Source: Monocercomonoides exilis
Lineage: Eukaryota > Preaxostyla > Oxymonadida > Polymastigidae
Length of the DNA: 64,000 bases
Direction: 5' to 3'
Assembly (NCBI GenBank): GCA_001643675.2
Contig: LSRY02000066.1
Span: 266,001-330,000 of the forward strand
Within the stretch, counting starts at the first letter, position 1. Each line of letters starts with the position of its first letter. A program made the translations under genes and the position numbers. This document shows positions 1 through 11,353 of this stretch, piece by piece. The notes beneath the pieces were generated by a model, which saw only the letters and a list, made by a program, of their open reading frames with translations, ran no database searches and had not been told where the DNA came from.

Positions 1-216
1 TCTGAGATAGAATTTCAAATACAATTGTGAGAAATCAATTGTGATAGCATTACGTTAACAGAAAATAATCAGATTTTATTATTATGTAATCAAAAATATA
101 CACTGGATTCAACAACTCAATGTAGAAAAATTTTTATTTGGAAGTTTATGTTTCAGAAATTAAAAAATTGAGGGACTTTTATTATTTCGATCACATTTCA
201 AAATCATTTTTGTCGT

Positions 217-3200
217 ATGCAATCAGGTATAAGAACACCTGAGACAAAAAAAAATAATGACAATGCACTTGTAATGGCTCCTTCAAAGGCATCACCTCAT
301 GCAACTTATGAACCCACATCATTGGGCGGATCTCCATTATTTGGTGGAGTTCCGGGACCAGATGCATTATCTCAAAAAATGGGATTTGAAGATGCTTCAA
401 CAAAACTTATAACAGCACTTGGAACAACGGTTACTTGCATAATAGAAAGTTCTTCTAGTGATTCAAACGGAATTGTTACTGAATCTGCTGCTTCAACTGC
501 AGCTCCAAAAGCAGAAGCTCATGGAATCACTAAGCTTGTTGCATTATTGAAATCTACAGATTGGAAAGAAAAATCTTGTTCGATAACTGGTTTGTTTGAA
601 GCAATGAATAATTTTCTCAAGACTTCATCGAAATCATCAATACGTCCAGACGAAGCATGTGATGCATTGTACAGAATATGCATTCATATGGACGTTCATA
701 AAGCTAAGCATAAGCGCGTTATAACTGATTTTTTGAATAGTTCAGCGAAGTTGTGTCAAACTTCAATTGAACTTTCACTTTCTCAGCATAAACTTATTCA
801 AGCTTTATCTCTTGAAGTTATTGGAGCAATTCTTGCATTTGCTATTGATCAAACATCTCAAGCTGCAACTGAGCAACCAGCAAAGCAATTTTTAACGTTG
901 TGCTGCACAATTTATTCTCCTTCCACCATATGCCCAAGGATTCTCGAGATTATTTCAACAACAAGAAACCAATCTGCAGTCGGTGCAGTTCTCCAATGGC
1001 TTCAGAAGAGCATCATTCAGCAATTTGGTCCAGGAGTGATTGATCTGCCTTCTTTTCAGAGATTTGTTTTCCCGTTTTTCGATGATCGCCAAGCAACTGT
1101 GAAAGGAGCAGCATTTGGCTGTGCAGGATTGCTCTTGCGAGGATTAGGCGATCAATTTCAAAGCATCTTGGACTCCAGCGAGAAAGTGACAGCTGACCAC
1201 AAATCTTCAATCCAAAAGAAAGCTGATGATGTCAAGACACTTGTGCTGGGAGAGCCAACATTGTTTCCACTTTCAATTCAGCTGGGAAACCCTGCTGCAG
1301 CTGCATCGTCTTCCTCGGCTGTTGCATCAAGTGCTCCAAATGCTTCTTCTTCTTCTTCTTCATCTTCTTCATCATCAAGATTCGGTGGAGTCAGCAGCGA
1401 TGTCGTTGTTTCTGCCAAGCCAAAGGCATCTCAATCAACAAGATTTTCGTCAAATCCTCTATCGTCATCGTCATCTTCTTCTGCTTTTTCATCATCATCA
1501 TCATCTTCTTCTTCTTCAATGTCTTCGATGTCTTCTGGAATGCGTGGTGGAATGGCAGGCAGCGGAATAAGACAGACGCAGAACTCGTTCTCATCGCAGC
1601 CATTTTCAGGTGGAATGAACTATGGAGCATCCAACATGAGCAGCAGTGGAATGGCAGGGCAGCAGGGATACGGGAACTATGGGGGATTTGGCTATGGTGG
1701 GATGGGAGGAGGAGGAGGAGGAGGAGGAGGAGGAATGGATATGTATTTTGGGGGGATGATGATGGGAGAGGGAGACATTTCTCAGATGCTGATGGCGAAC
1801 TCAATGATTGTTGAGGACGAGACAACTCCTCATCCTGTTCAGACACTCGAAGAACTTGTGCAGACAGACTGGAAGGGCAGCGGGATGCTGGCAGATCTCT
1901 CTCAGCTGCTGGCCATTCCGACGTCGCAGCTGCTGTCTTCCTTCAACTTCCTCACAGAGCAAACTTTTTATTCCTCTTCCTCGTCTTCGCAGCGTCCAGC
2001 ACTCCATCACACACCCCTTTCGGTGATTGAGTCGAATGCGGTGGAAGATGCTGCCACCATTCTGAATGCTGCTCACCAGTTTATCGACCCTTCTTCTCTG
2101 AAGTCGTTTGCACAGTGTCTGAATCGCATGTTCCTCCACCCCAACCGCACGTTGACTGCTGCATGTGTCAGACTCACCGAAACGATGGTGCGAACAGCTG
2201 GAAAGGGAGTGGAGATTTATATGAACGATTTTGTGCCTCAGTTGTTTGGATTTCTGGGTTGTGAGGACGATGAAGACAACGAAGCAGAAGATGACAGCGA
2301 TGATGAGGATGATGATGATAATCAATCGAATTCGTCTGCATTTGGAGGAGAAGGAGGAACAGAAAGAAGCCGAAGAAGAAGAAACAGTGCTTCGCTTTCA
2401 AAACAAAATGAAGAGAAAATTGCGAAGAATGCTCAGCAGCTGAAAGTGGAGCAGCAGCAGTTTGCGCTCTACCAGCAGCAGCTCTTTTACTATCAGATGC
2501 AACTCTCTCTTCTTCCGCCTGACCAACTCCACACGATCCGTCCGCCTGTTCCGCCGCATCTTCCTCTGCTCACATCCACTCTGCAGTCTGCACAAAGTGG
2601 CCAGCCATTCAATCCTTTGGATCCTTCCTCTTCTATCTTGTCACCATCAACCTCTTCTTCTTCCTCTTCCTCCTCTTCCTCCTCCTCTTCTTCTTCCATC
2701 GACTCGCTTTCTCTCTCTGCCTGTGCCTCAACAGCACTCGATGCCTGGTGCGATGTTGTTGGTCTTCTTCCTCTGCTGCCATTTGTCCCTCTGCATCTGA
2801 GCAGCACCCTCAGCAGACACCGCTCAGCTGTCCTCAACTGGCTCGTCCCGCAGCTCGCCCAGTGGACACAGCAAGTGCTGCCTCTCCCTGCCACTACGCC
2901 AGAAGAGAAGGAGAAGTTCAAGCAGTTTCTGTCAGATGCGATGAGCGGGGTGATCTGGAAGTACAGTGCAGGAGGGAGGCATTGGAAGCAGCTGTGCCGA
3001 CTGATGCTGATTGAGATCATCAGAGAAGTGGGAATAGATGCTGTCGTGCTGGAGGCGAGCCAGCTGCCTCAGAAGGACATGGAAGAGATCACAAATGCTG
3101 TGCAGTTTGCGAAGCTGGCAGCGCAGTCTGGACAACCTTTGATCACTTTCCTCGCTGGGCTGGAGATGGAAAGAGGAAGCAACAAAAGAAAGAAGACAAG

Positions 3201-4959
3201 AAAAAGCGGAGGAAGCGAATTGCCATTGAGAATGTATGCATCTGCATCCACAACTGCAGACCAACAAAATGGAAGTGCATTTTTTCAAACTCCCTTTTCT
3301 GCAGCACAAACAGCGCCATCTTTTTCCACTTCTCCTTCTTTTCCGCCTTCATCTCTGCCATCAACAGCTCAACTCAACCTGCTTTCACCTTCACTCACTT
3401 CATCATCCACTTATTCGTTTCATCCTCCATTTCCCTCTCAAATCAATCCACTTCAGCCAAATCTCTCAAACATCACTTCAAACATCACGTCAAACATTTC
3501 ATCAAACACACTTCCCATTTCGAGCACTTCAAATTCTGTGCCATCTGGCAGTCTTCCACTCAACCACACAACTTTTGCACTTCGCCCAGAACTCTTTTCG
3601 AAGCCTCCGTCGCTCACATCATCATCCACATTCACCATCACAACACCCGGATACACTCCAAACATATCATCATCATCATCATCATCTCCTTCTTCTTCCT
3701 CTTCTCCAAATGCCTCTCCTTCATTCACACCTGATCAATGGCTGTCAATCGCATATACAATTTTCGGACAGCCATCTTCGCTTTCTTCTTCTTCTTCTTC
3801 TTCCATTGCACCTGTTTTGTCACAATCTTCTTCTCTCTCTTCTGATCCTTCTGCTGCTCTGAAGTTTTACCACATTTTTGCCCAGCAATATCCTTCTTCC
3901 GCCCTCCTCACCCCTCTCTGCAGCATCCTGCCTTACTTCGTCCTTCTCTTCACAGAACATTTTCAGTCTCAGTTTTCTCTTCTCTTCTCTTTCCTCCCCT
4001 CGCTTGCTTCTCCTTCTCCCAGCCAATCCCTCCAGCAACTCCACAATTTGGTGCTTCTCATCCAAAATGCCTTGTCTTTTCTGTCTTTTCTCTTCAGCAC
4101 AGAAACCACTGCCAACGAAATACCCTTCGATTTCCTATCAAAATTGGTCGAGACGCTCATCATAGCCAGGTTGGAGCCTTCTCTTTCGAAAGTGAACGAG
4201 ACAATGAAGAAGCTGTATGAAGAGGTTGAGTCAAAATCGAATGAAATATTTGAAAAAGCCGACCGGACAGACATTTTGAGGATTCTCATTCGGCTTCTGG
4301 GGAAAGATGGTCTGCCTGGCACAGTCGAAGGGAAAGAAGAGGGAAGACAAAATTTGGCAGACGCTTCTTCGCAGAAGGAGGATGTCAGATGGGAAGATGA
4401 CACATTTGCCAACCGCAAAACACGTCTTGTCACCCAGCTGCTCCGCCACTTTGCGCTTTCTCTCTCTTCTTCTTCTGTCACACAGCATTTGTGCTGTGAC
4501 GAGCTCATTCCAGACATCGACCTCTTTCTGCATGCATCTCATGAGGCTATTGTTTATGCTTCTCAAATGAACAGCTCTTCTTCTTCTTCCCCTTCTTCAT
4601 TTTCTCTTTCTCCTTCATCGATTTTCCGAATACGTTTGATTAAAACCATTTTGTGTGCCATCATCCTCCTCTCGCCAGACAAAGGGCAGTCTGTTCTTCT
4701 CTCTCTGCGCCGCTCTCCAATCAGCCCGCCGTTCGTTCTGTCGATTGTCCGCTCAATCATCCACGCACAGCACGGGATGGATGCCTTGGCAAGGGCAGAC
4801 AAGACAGCCAGAGAGATATGCGGGTGGGCAGACGCTGTTGACAAGAGCAATGCGCTTATTTCTGAAAAGAATGAAGCACTCAAATCAGGAAATGCATCGA
4901 GCTTTGGAGATCCTTCCTTCTTTACAACTTCAGATGTGATACAATTAGCTTCAGATTAG
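217..4959 (+). CDS. Very large Ser/Gly-rich protein with helical-repeat segments, function unknown
   Basis: A single uninterrupted frame of 1,580 codons runs from ATG at 217 to TAG. I do not recognise the family. Residues about 60-345 are Leu/Ala-rich and helical, and look like ARM/HEAT-type repeats. Poly-Ser runs follow near residues 375-388 and 415-435. A Gly/Tyr/Met-rich prion-like stretch covers about 462-510, including ten consecutive Gly. A second helical block spans about 540-680. A strongly acidic run lies at about 682-703, next to a Gln-rich coiled segment near 735-770. A long Ser/Thr/Pro/Asn linker covers about 1008-1210. The C-terminal part (about 1215-1535) is again helical. No signal peptide or membrane segment is visible. 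A scaffold or karyopherin-like helical solenoid with large low-complexity insertions is possible, but this rests on composition only. GC content rises within the low-complexity parts. The coding call is strong and the function is open. Confidence 0.85.
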   Translation: MQSGIRTPETKKNNDNALVMAPSKASPHATYEPTSLGGSPLFGGVPGPDALSQKMGFEDASTKLITALGTTVTCIIESSSSDSNGIVTESAASTAAPKAEAHGITKLVALLKSTDWKEKSCSITGLFEAMNNFLKTSSKSSIRPDEACDALYRICIHMDVHKAKHKRVITDFLNSSAKLCQTSIELSLSQHKLIQALSLEVIGAILAFAIDQTSQAATEQPAKQFLTLCCTIYSPSTICPRILEIISTTRNQSAVGAVLQWLQKSIIQQFGPGVIDLPSFQRFVFPFFDDRQATVKGAAFGCAGLLLRGLGDQFQSILDSSEKVTADHKSSIQKKADDVKTLVLGEPTLFPLSIQLGNPAAAASSSSAVASSAPNASSSSSSSSSSSRFGGVSSDVVVSAKPKASQSTRFSSNPLSSSSSSSAFSSSSSSSSSSMSSMSSGMRGGMAGSGIRQTQNSFSSQPFSGGMNYGASNMSSSGMAGQQGYGNYGGFGYGGMGGGGGGGGGGMDMYFGGMMMGEGDISQMLMANSMIVEDETTPHPVQTLEELVQTDWKGSGMLADLSQLLAIPTSQLLSSFNFLTEQTFYSSSSSSQRPALHHTPLSVIESNAVEDAATILNAAHQFIDPSSLKSFAQCLNRMFLHPNRTLTAACVRLTETMVRTAGKGVEIYMNDFVPQLFGFLGCEDDEDNEAEDDSDDEDDDDNQSNSSAFGGEGGTERSRRRRNSASLSKQNEEKIAKNAQQLKVEQQQFALYQQQLFYYQMQLSLLPPDQLHTIRPPVPPHLPLLTSTLQSAQSGQPFNPLDPSSSILSPSTSSSSSSSSSSSSSSSIDSLSLSACASTALDAWCDVVGLLPLLPFVPLHLSSTLSRHRSAVLNWLVPQLAQWTQQVLPLPATTPEEKEKFKQFLSDAMSGVIWKYSAGGRHWKQLCRLMLIEIIREVGIDAVVLEASQLPQKDMEEITNAVQFAKLAAQSGQPLITFLAGLEMERGSNKRKKTRKSGGSELPLRMYASASTTADQQNGSAFFQTPFSAAQTAPSFSTSPSFPPSSLPSTAQLNLLSPSLTSSSTYSFHPPFPSQINPLQPNLSNITSNITSNISSNTLPISSTSNSVPSGSLPLNHTTFALRPELFSKPPSLTSSSTFTITTPGYTPNISSSSSSSPSSSSSPNASPSFTPDQWLSIAYTIFGQPSSLSSSSSSSIAPVLSQSSSLSSDPSAALKFYHIFAQQYPSSALLTPLCSILPYFVLLFTEHFQSQFSLLFSFLPSLASPSPSQSLQQLHNLVLLIQNALSFLSFLFSTETTANEIPFDFLSKLVETLIIARLEPSLSKVNETMKKLYEEVESKSNEIFEKADRTDILRILIRLLGKDGLPGTVEGKEEGRQNLADASSQKEDVRWEDDTFANRKTRLVTQLLRHFALSLSSSSVTQHLCCDELIPDIDLFLHASHEAIVYASQMNSSSSSSPSSFSLSPSSIFRIRLIKTILCAIILLSPDKGQSVLLSLRRSPISPPFVLSIVRSIIHAQHGMDALARADKTAREICGWADAVDKSNALISEKNEALKSGNASSFGDPSFFTTSDVIQLASD

Positions 4960-5287
4960 TTTTCGCAACTGTTAGCATTTTTGATTTTTTTATTCTTTTA
5001 ATGAATAATCCCTTCGAAGTTACTCTGTTTTGTTTTGTAATCTTCATTTTTTATCGGGCTATTAGTTTTTAATATATTTGTTGTGATTGTTGAGTTTTAA
5101 ATATTAAAAATTTGATTTTTTTTTTAAAAGTTGGACAAAAAACAGTGCTAAAAAATTCCAAAAAATGACATATCAAATATCAAGTTTTCGTACTGTTTTA
5201 TAAATAAAAAATGCACTTCATTATCGAAAAAAACCGTTTCATTATCTTGATCGGAAATCTTATAAGTTTTATTTCGGAAAGGTTTCA
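4960..5287. other. Intergenic spacer, AT-rich
   Basis: This 328-bp AT-rich stretch lies between two plus-strand genes. I see no coding frame, tRNA-like B box or clear repeat. It must hold the 3' end signals of the upstream gene and the promoter of the coiled-coil gene. Confidence 0.5.
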
Positions 5288-7213
5288 ATGAACGAATCTC
5301 CCGATGAATCATCCCCCCAAAGGAAAAGCGGGAAAAGGAGACGTAAAAATAACATTTCATTAGAAACAGCAACCTTAGAAGATATCACTTCAAATTTTGC
5401 CAATGTCATTCTTACTCCACGCACTGAACGTGTATTTCAAAAAGAAGGAATAACTCTAAACGATTTACGACCATTTGATGATGCAGAAATTACAAAAAAA
5501 GATCTCTCTTTATCTACAAATACAATTGATTTTAAACGTAAAAGAAGGGAGGCAAAACAAGAAGGTTTAAATTTTTATTTGTGAATAATCTTTTTTTTTC
5601 AATTTCATTTAAAAATTCAACTTGGATTGCCTTTGCTTAGAACTGTTTAATATGTTAAAGGAATCGTATGCTTCTGAAAGCAAGCGAAATGAATCTATTG
5701 AAGCATTGGAAAAAGCAAAAAGTCAAGCTGAAAGAATGATATCTCAAGTATGCAAAATGATATAGTTGTATTTTTATCCTAATACGATTAAATATATTAA
5801 TCTTTCTAGGAAGAAGAAAGAGTTCGGGAACTTCGACTTAAAAAGAAAAGAGAAATTGAACTACAAGTTGAAAATGAAAAGAAGCGAGAAGATGAAAACC
5901 AACGTAAAATACGAATGATGGAAGAAAAAGAACAAATGAGAAAACAACAATTAAGCAAACATGCAATGGAGTTGCAAAGGAAAATGCAAGAAGCAAAAGA
6001 ACGTGCTGAAGAAAAAAAGAAACAAGTCATGGAACAGCAAGCAAAGCATCTTGAAGAAAAAGAACGAACTCTAAAGCAAAGAGAACGTGAATTGGAAGAA
6101 AGGCAACGACAGCTTGAAGAAGAGAGAAGAGAGAAAGAGAGGCTCAAAAGGCAGCAAGAACAAGAAAGAGCAAGACAAAGAGAAGAAATTGTTATGAAAA
6201 TGAAGAGAGAGACAGAAAAAACGAGAGCAGAATTGATTGCCAGGCAAGAAGAAGATGAAAGAAGACGAAAAGAGCTTGCAATGCAGCGCCAACGCGAGAT
6301 GTTGGAGAAGCAAGAGATAGAAAAAGAGCAGAAGCTGGAGAAACAAGAGTATCTCGAACGGATGAAGCGAAAGGAAGAGTTTAGGAAACAGGAGACAAAG
6401 AGACGGATTGAGGAAGAAGAGAAGATGCGAAAAGAGATTGTGCAAAGGAAAGAAGTGCTATTGCAGATGCGGCGAGATGCAGAGATTCAGGAAGAAAGAG
6501 AGAAGAAGGCGCTGAAAGAGGCGATGATACAGTACCAGAAGACGGGAGTGTGGAAGCCGCCCAAATGGCTGGCTGAGATGAGCGAAACAGGAACAAGCTC
6601 CTCTTCTGCTTCGCGTGCTGGTCGGTCGCGCTCTTCGCTCGGTGTGCATTCTCATTCGCCAGCCGGCGGAGAGAAAAGGACTCGCTCGCGGCTGTCGTCG
6701 CAAACACCTACTCCCTCACACACACGCTCATCCACTTCATCTGCTTCTCCGGCTGATGCTTCTTCTCCTTCCTCCTCTTCTCTTCCCTCTGACATGTCTC
6801 TTCCTCCGCTGGATGGCGTTCGAAAGTCGCCAAAACCTGCTTCTCTTTCGCCGACTTCACCCAAAAAGCGCAAACAGCCAACAACTTTTCCGAAAGAAGG
6901 CAAAGACTCTTTGCAATCTCCATCCGAAAAGGTGCAAAGGTCGAAAGCGCTAAGCGCAGAAAATGCTCCATCAACTGCATTTTATTCATATGTTCCTTCT
7001 CCATCATCGCCTCCAAGCACCGTTCTGACGCCTGTCAGATACCACGGTGCACCTTTTGATAAGCCAGAAGCACAAAAGCCAGCAAATGACTCTCCTTCAT
7101 CGTCAAATTCGCTTCCTGATTCTTCGTTTTTGACTTGCTCGCCTCAAAATGATGCTCCCGTTCCCACGACAAACTCGGAACATTCTTTGGAAGGAGAACA
7201 AGAAGATGTTTAA
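5288..7213 (+). CDS. Coiled-coil protein, three exons
   Basis: The model is join(5288..5564, 5641..5747, 5810..7213), giving 595 residues. Intron 1 (76 nt) has donor GTTTAA and acceptor TTGCTTAG. Intron 2 (62 nt) has GTATGC and TTTCTAG. The frame is kept at both junctions. Residues about 1-95 form a basic head that includes the short motif LTPRTERVFQKEGITLNDL. This loosely recalls the N-terminal 'PRS-x-E-x-C-x-x-x-G' motif of CCDC177-like coiled-coil proteins (weak, from memory). Residues about 130-365 are an almost uninterrupted Glu/Lys/Arg/Gln heptad region and should form a long coiled coil or single alpha-helix. The C-terminal 230 residues are Ser/Pro-rich and disordered. A cytoskeletal or flagellar structural role is plausible but not shown. 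It lies in tandem with the preceding gene, with the same orientation. Confidence 0.85.
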
Positions 7214-8786
7214 GAAATAGTGAAACTTTCATTGTTTTGTCTGCTTTCTTCTCTTCTGTTTTTGCTATGAGGAAGAGATGTGTTTAAATTTTAGTCTATT
7301 CGTTTTATTTTTTTTATTGTAAAATTGTTTAATGTGGAAAATATTTGTTGTTTCAATTTATTTTTGGAATAAATTCGATTGAATTGTTTATCATTTTCAA
7401 ATTTGAAAAATTAGCAATTTTTGACTGATATAAGCATATCAATACAGATTTGATAATTCTTCAATAAAACTTCATTCATCTTTGTTGCTTTCTTTGTATG
7501 AATGCAATCGAGTGAGTTTATGCACAGAAATGTATTGCTGTTCTTTCTTTGATTTTTATTTGAGTTCTTCTTTACTCTGGGTAATTGATTCTTTATATGT
7601 GTAACTCTTTATGAACATTCATTCAAATTGTTATTGTTCCAATTGAACTTTAATGTAATTGAGCTTTTTGATGCGTTTCATATCAAAATAAACTTGTTAT
7701 ATGTTTAACAACTAGAATGATAAGCAGTTGAGATGCAATTTTCAGTTGATTAAGAATCTTCTGAATCATCTTTCGAATATCGAGATTATCAATCACTAAA
7801 GTTTTTGATTTTACCATCTTTTGTTCAACATTTAGCTGCAATTCAAAGAAAAATAAAAATGAATATCCAAAGAATTGGGCAGAAATGCATCGTTATTTTC
7901 AAGCGTTATACGCGCGTAAGTACAAGAATTCTGTTTTCATTTTCATAAGACCAAATCTATTTCTTCTACATCGCAATTCTCAATGGAGTATTTTTCCCGT
8001 TATTGAATAAAAACTGCTTTTCCAAAAGGCCAAATAGTTTTAAAGCAAATTATGTGTCAAAAAAGAAGCACGCCAAAGTCATCATAAACGGTTGTTATCG
8101 AAGCATTAAGATATGAAATTGCAACAAAGAAAAATCAACTGATAAATTGATGAATAATGCTAATAAAAGATATTACTTATTTCAGAATGATAGTTTCATT
8201 TATCGATTATCATTCAAATAAAAAATATTTAAAAGACGAATATATTGAAGAGTGAATTCAAGTCGGGTCTAAAAGACTTGAATGACATCATAAGCACAAT
8301 TCAAAAACGTAAATCAAATAAAAACTAACAAAAATCAAAAGCATTAACGTAACCGGTCGATCCCGCAAAAAAGTTGTGAAAACATGTTCTGGCATGAACA
8401 TGAAAAGTTTGGAGCAACAGAAGCGACAAGACAACGAAAATGTTACAAAAGAAAAAATATAAAAAATAACTATACGTCAATAAGCATAATATATAACACT
8501 GAAGAACAAGGGCATTCAATCAAACAGTAAATAAAGAGAAGATGAAGAAAAGAACATTGAAAAAAAATTATAATCATTAACCACTAAAATATTTTCTCAT
8601 TTCTTCTCTTTATCTTTCTTTCACTGTTTGTCTGATGATTTCAATTTATGCTCATTGATAACGCTTTCTCACAAATAAAACCAAAAGTGGTAATGGAAAA
8701 GAAAAAGAATCAAATGTGAATTTTTCACATTCTTCTCTTTTCTTTACCATTATGTTAATGCCTTTTTTGTTCATCCATTCTTTTAT
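7214..8786. other. Intergenic region with one possible isolated exon
   Basis: This is 1.57 kb of AT-rich sequence between a plus-strand gene and the minus-strand GFAT gene, so it is a convergent spacer. No tRNA or long frame is seen. About 7833-7914 reads as coding-like sequence (NEYPKNWAEMHRYFQALYA in one frame). It is bounded by an AG at about 7832 and a canonical GTAAGT near 7916, so it could be a stray exon or a gene relic. Another open stretch lies near 7995-8115. I could not join them into a gene. Confidence 0.4.
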
Positions 8787-11281
8787 TTACTCGACAGTCA
8801 CTGACTTTGCCAGGTTTCTTGGTCTGTCTGGGTTCAAACCTTTGGCCACAGCCACTTTGTAAGCAATGAGCTGCAAGGGCACCACCATCAGCATTGGCGA
8901 CATGGCCTCAGAAATATGCGGGACACGCACAACATAGTCGCTCAGATGGAGCACTCTGTCAACATCGTCTGGGTCATTTGACAGGGCAGCGTATGCAAGC
9001 GAAGGGGTGGGAGGATTGGAGATGCTGGTTGGGGTGGTCGAGGCAGAGGGGATGGACGAGGAGGACGAAGACGCATCAAGAGTTGTCGATGAGGGGGAAG
9101 TCGAAAGAATAGAAGTCATCGAAGCAGATGCTGCGGGTGTGCGAATGTCGAGAGTAACATCCACATTGGCCAGATGCGAGGAAGATGAATGGAAAATAGG
9201 GGCAGATGGTGTTGGCGCTGCAATCTTTGAGAGAGAAGGAGAAGGAGAAGGACTTGGTGTGGGTGAAGGTGATGAACGAGGAAGTTGCGAAGAGACAGCA
9301 TTTGCAGGTGGTGTTGAAAGCGAGCCGAAGAATGGAGAACTCGAAGGAGAAGCCAGGAAATCTGAAGAGAGCGAAGGTGACATGTTTTGCTTGACATTCA
9401 CAGCAGACTTCATTTCAGGTGCGTCGGTGATGGTGATGATAGTTCCCTGTCGTGTCTTGATCTCCTCCATGTTGTTGAGCACTTTTGTGAACTGGGTCTC
9501 TTTGGAGGCGCCGAGGATGAAGAACACGGGCATCCCTTTCTCCACTAGAGCGATTGGGCCATGCTTCATCTCTCCAGCTGGATATCCCTCAGCGTGGATG
9601 TAGCTGATCTCCTTCATCTTCAGAGCTCCTTCAAGTGCAAGCGGATAATCCACACCGCGCCCCAAAAACAGAGCCGATTTCTTGTTCTTCACTGCCTCCA
9701 CAATCGCGTCGATGGCTGTCATTGTGGATGTCGACGACAGAATACGTTGGATCCCGTCGGGTACTCTGCGCAGCTCCTGCTGAATTCGAAGAGAGTACTC
9801 CTCGTTCTGCGCAAGAAATGCACTCAACAGCACCATAGCGCACACCTGGCACGAGAACGCCTTCGTCGATGCCACACCAATCTCTGCACCGGCATGCAAA
9901 TACATCCCTTGACCTGCTATTCTGGCAATCTGCGATCCGACCACATTCACAATACCTGCCAGCTGTGCCCCTTGTTTCTTTGCGAGAAGCAGAGCCTCGC
10001 GCGTGTCTGCCGTCTCACCAGATTGTGATACAGCTATCACCAGATCATTTTTGTTGCACAGGCAGCGTCGATATATAAACTCCGAGGCATATTCACAATC
10101 AACTGGTATTCCAGCAAATTGCTCAATCAGATGTCTTCCAACAAGAGATGCGTAGTACGATGTCCCGCAAGCTAGAAACACAATTTTTCGCAACGACTCT
10201 GGAACCGAAACATGAATTGACGTAATGTTGTCGATTTTTCCTGCAAAAGTCTGTTGAACTGCAGTTGGCTGCTGATAAATCTCTTTCAGCATATAATGTG
10301 GGAAATCGCCAATCTCATACTCTGCTGGTTCAAAAGGAATACGTACAATACGTGCTGCTGATTCTTCTGAAGTTAAAGGAGTTGACATTTCAAAATTTTG
10401 GGCAAGTTTATACACGTGATGTTCGGTTTCCGATGCAACGCACACTTCATGATCATCCAAATGAATGACTTTTTCTGTGTGTTCCCGAAATGCTATGGGA
10501 TCTGATGCAATAAATAATTCGTTTTCTCCAATTCCAATTGACATCGGAGATGATAATCTTGCAGCATACACTTTCTTCTCAGTCGAGTGAAGCACGCACA
10601 CAGCATACGCTCCTGAATGTCATTTTTGTTGACAATAAAATCACGATTAATTGGAAATCAATAACAAAAACAACTTCAATATTTCTTGAATTGCAAATTT
10701 GCAAACCAACGATTTTTGAAAGCATTAATACAAAAGTACTTAATGTATCCAAATGATAGGTCTTGTGAAGATGTTCGAGCAATATCGCAATAACTTCTAC
10801 GTCATTTTGGCTTTCAAATTTGTAACCTTCTTTTTTCATGAATGAAGTTAACTCTGTGCTGTTTTCAATAATACCGTTCAATACAACAGCCCAATTTCCA
10901 TCATTGCTGATAAATGGATGAGTGTTTTCAGTTGTGGGAAGTCCCATAGTTGGCCATCTTGTGTGTCCGATGCCCAAGCAAAAAGATTCAGGATGAGCAA
11001 GAATTGAGTCGGAGTATTGCTCTTTCAACAATTTCTCCAAAGCGGCAACCGTTCCTGCTGTTTTTGCCAAAATAATTTTCTCCTCATCTTTCTTGATCAT
11101 TGCGACTCCAGCTCCATCATACCCTCGATACTTGAAAATACATCAAATATTTAAATGAACATTTAAATGAAGCCATAAACATATTAAATATAAAAAAGTT
11201 CAATACTTCCAGTCTATGCAGTCCTTGTATGATTGTTATAAGTACTGGACGCCCACCAATATATGCAAATATCCCGCACAT
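8787..11281 (-). CDS. GFAT: Glutamine--fructose-6-phosphate aminotransferase (isomerizing)
   Basis: The model is complement(join(8787..10612, 10707..11130, 11207..11281)), giving 774 residues. It makes glucosamine-6-phosphate from fructose-6-phosphate and glutamine, the committed step to UDP-GlcNAc. The start is fixed by MCGIFAYIGG, because Cys2 is the Ntn-type glutaminase nucleophile. YRGYDGAG and GHTRWPTMG are typical of the glutaminase domain. The first SIS domain (about 295-440) has LACGTSYYAS and VSQSGETADT. The second (from about 475) has EGALKMKEISYIHAEGYPAG. The protein ends in the hallmark NLAKSVTVE. Introns are 76 nt (GTATTG donor) and 94 nt (GTTTGC donor). About 145 Ser/Pro/Thr-rich residues (about 570-715) are inserted within the second SIS domain, before the conserved PLQLIAY segment. 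All expected catalytic landmarks I can check are present. It is divergently paired with the START-domain gene. Confidence 0.96.
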
Positions 11282-11353
11282 CTGCCTGTTATTTGATCGA
11301 GTAAATTTGATCTAGCCATTATTAGCATCAGATTAATTGAACTGAAAATAAAA
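11282..11353. promoter_or_regulatory. Probable bidirectional promoter, 72 bp
   Basis: The start codons of GFAT (minus) and the START-domain gene (plus) are separated by exactly 72 bp. Both 5' UTRs and both core promoters must fit here unless transcription begins inside the neighbour. No TATA box stands out. The sequence is AT-rich with one GATC-containing patch. Confidence 0.6.

Noticed and set aside
8325-8519. A hydrophobic minus-strand 64-residue frame, and a GGTCGATCCC word suggestive of a tRNA B box near 8355
   Set aside because: There is no A box, no acceptor stem and no anticodon arm in either orientation. The frame is T-rich compositional.
10579-10706. Continuation of the GFAT exon 2 frame through 10613-10706 as coding
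   Set aside because: The text there does not match GFAT. Removing it as a GTTTGC...TTCAG intron gives the conserved GAYAV junction.
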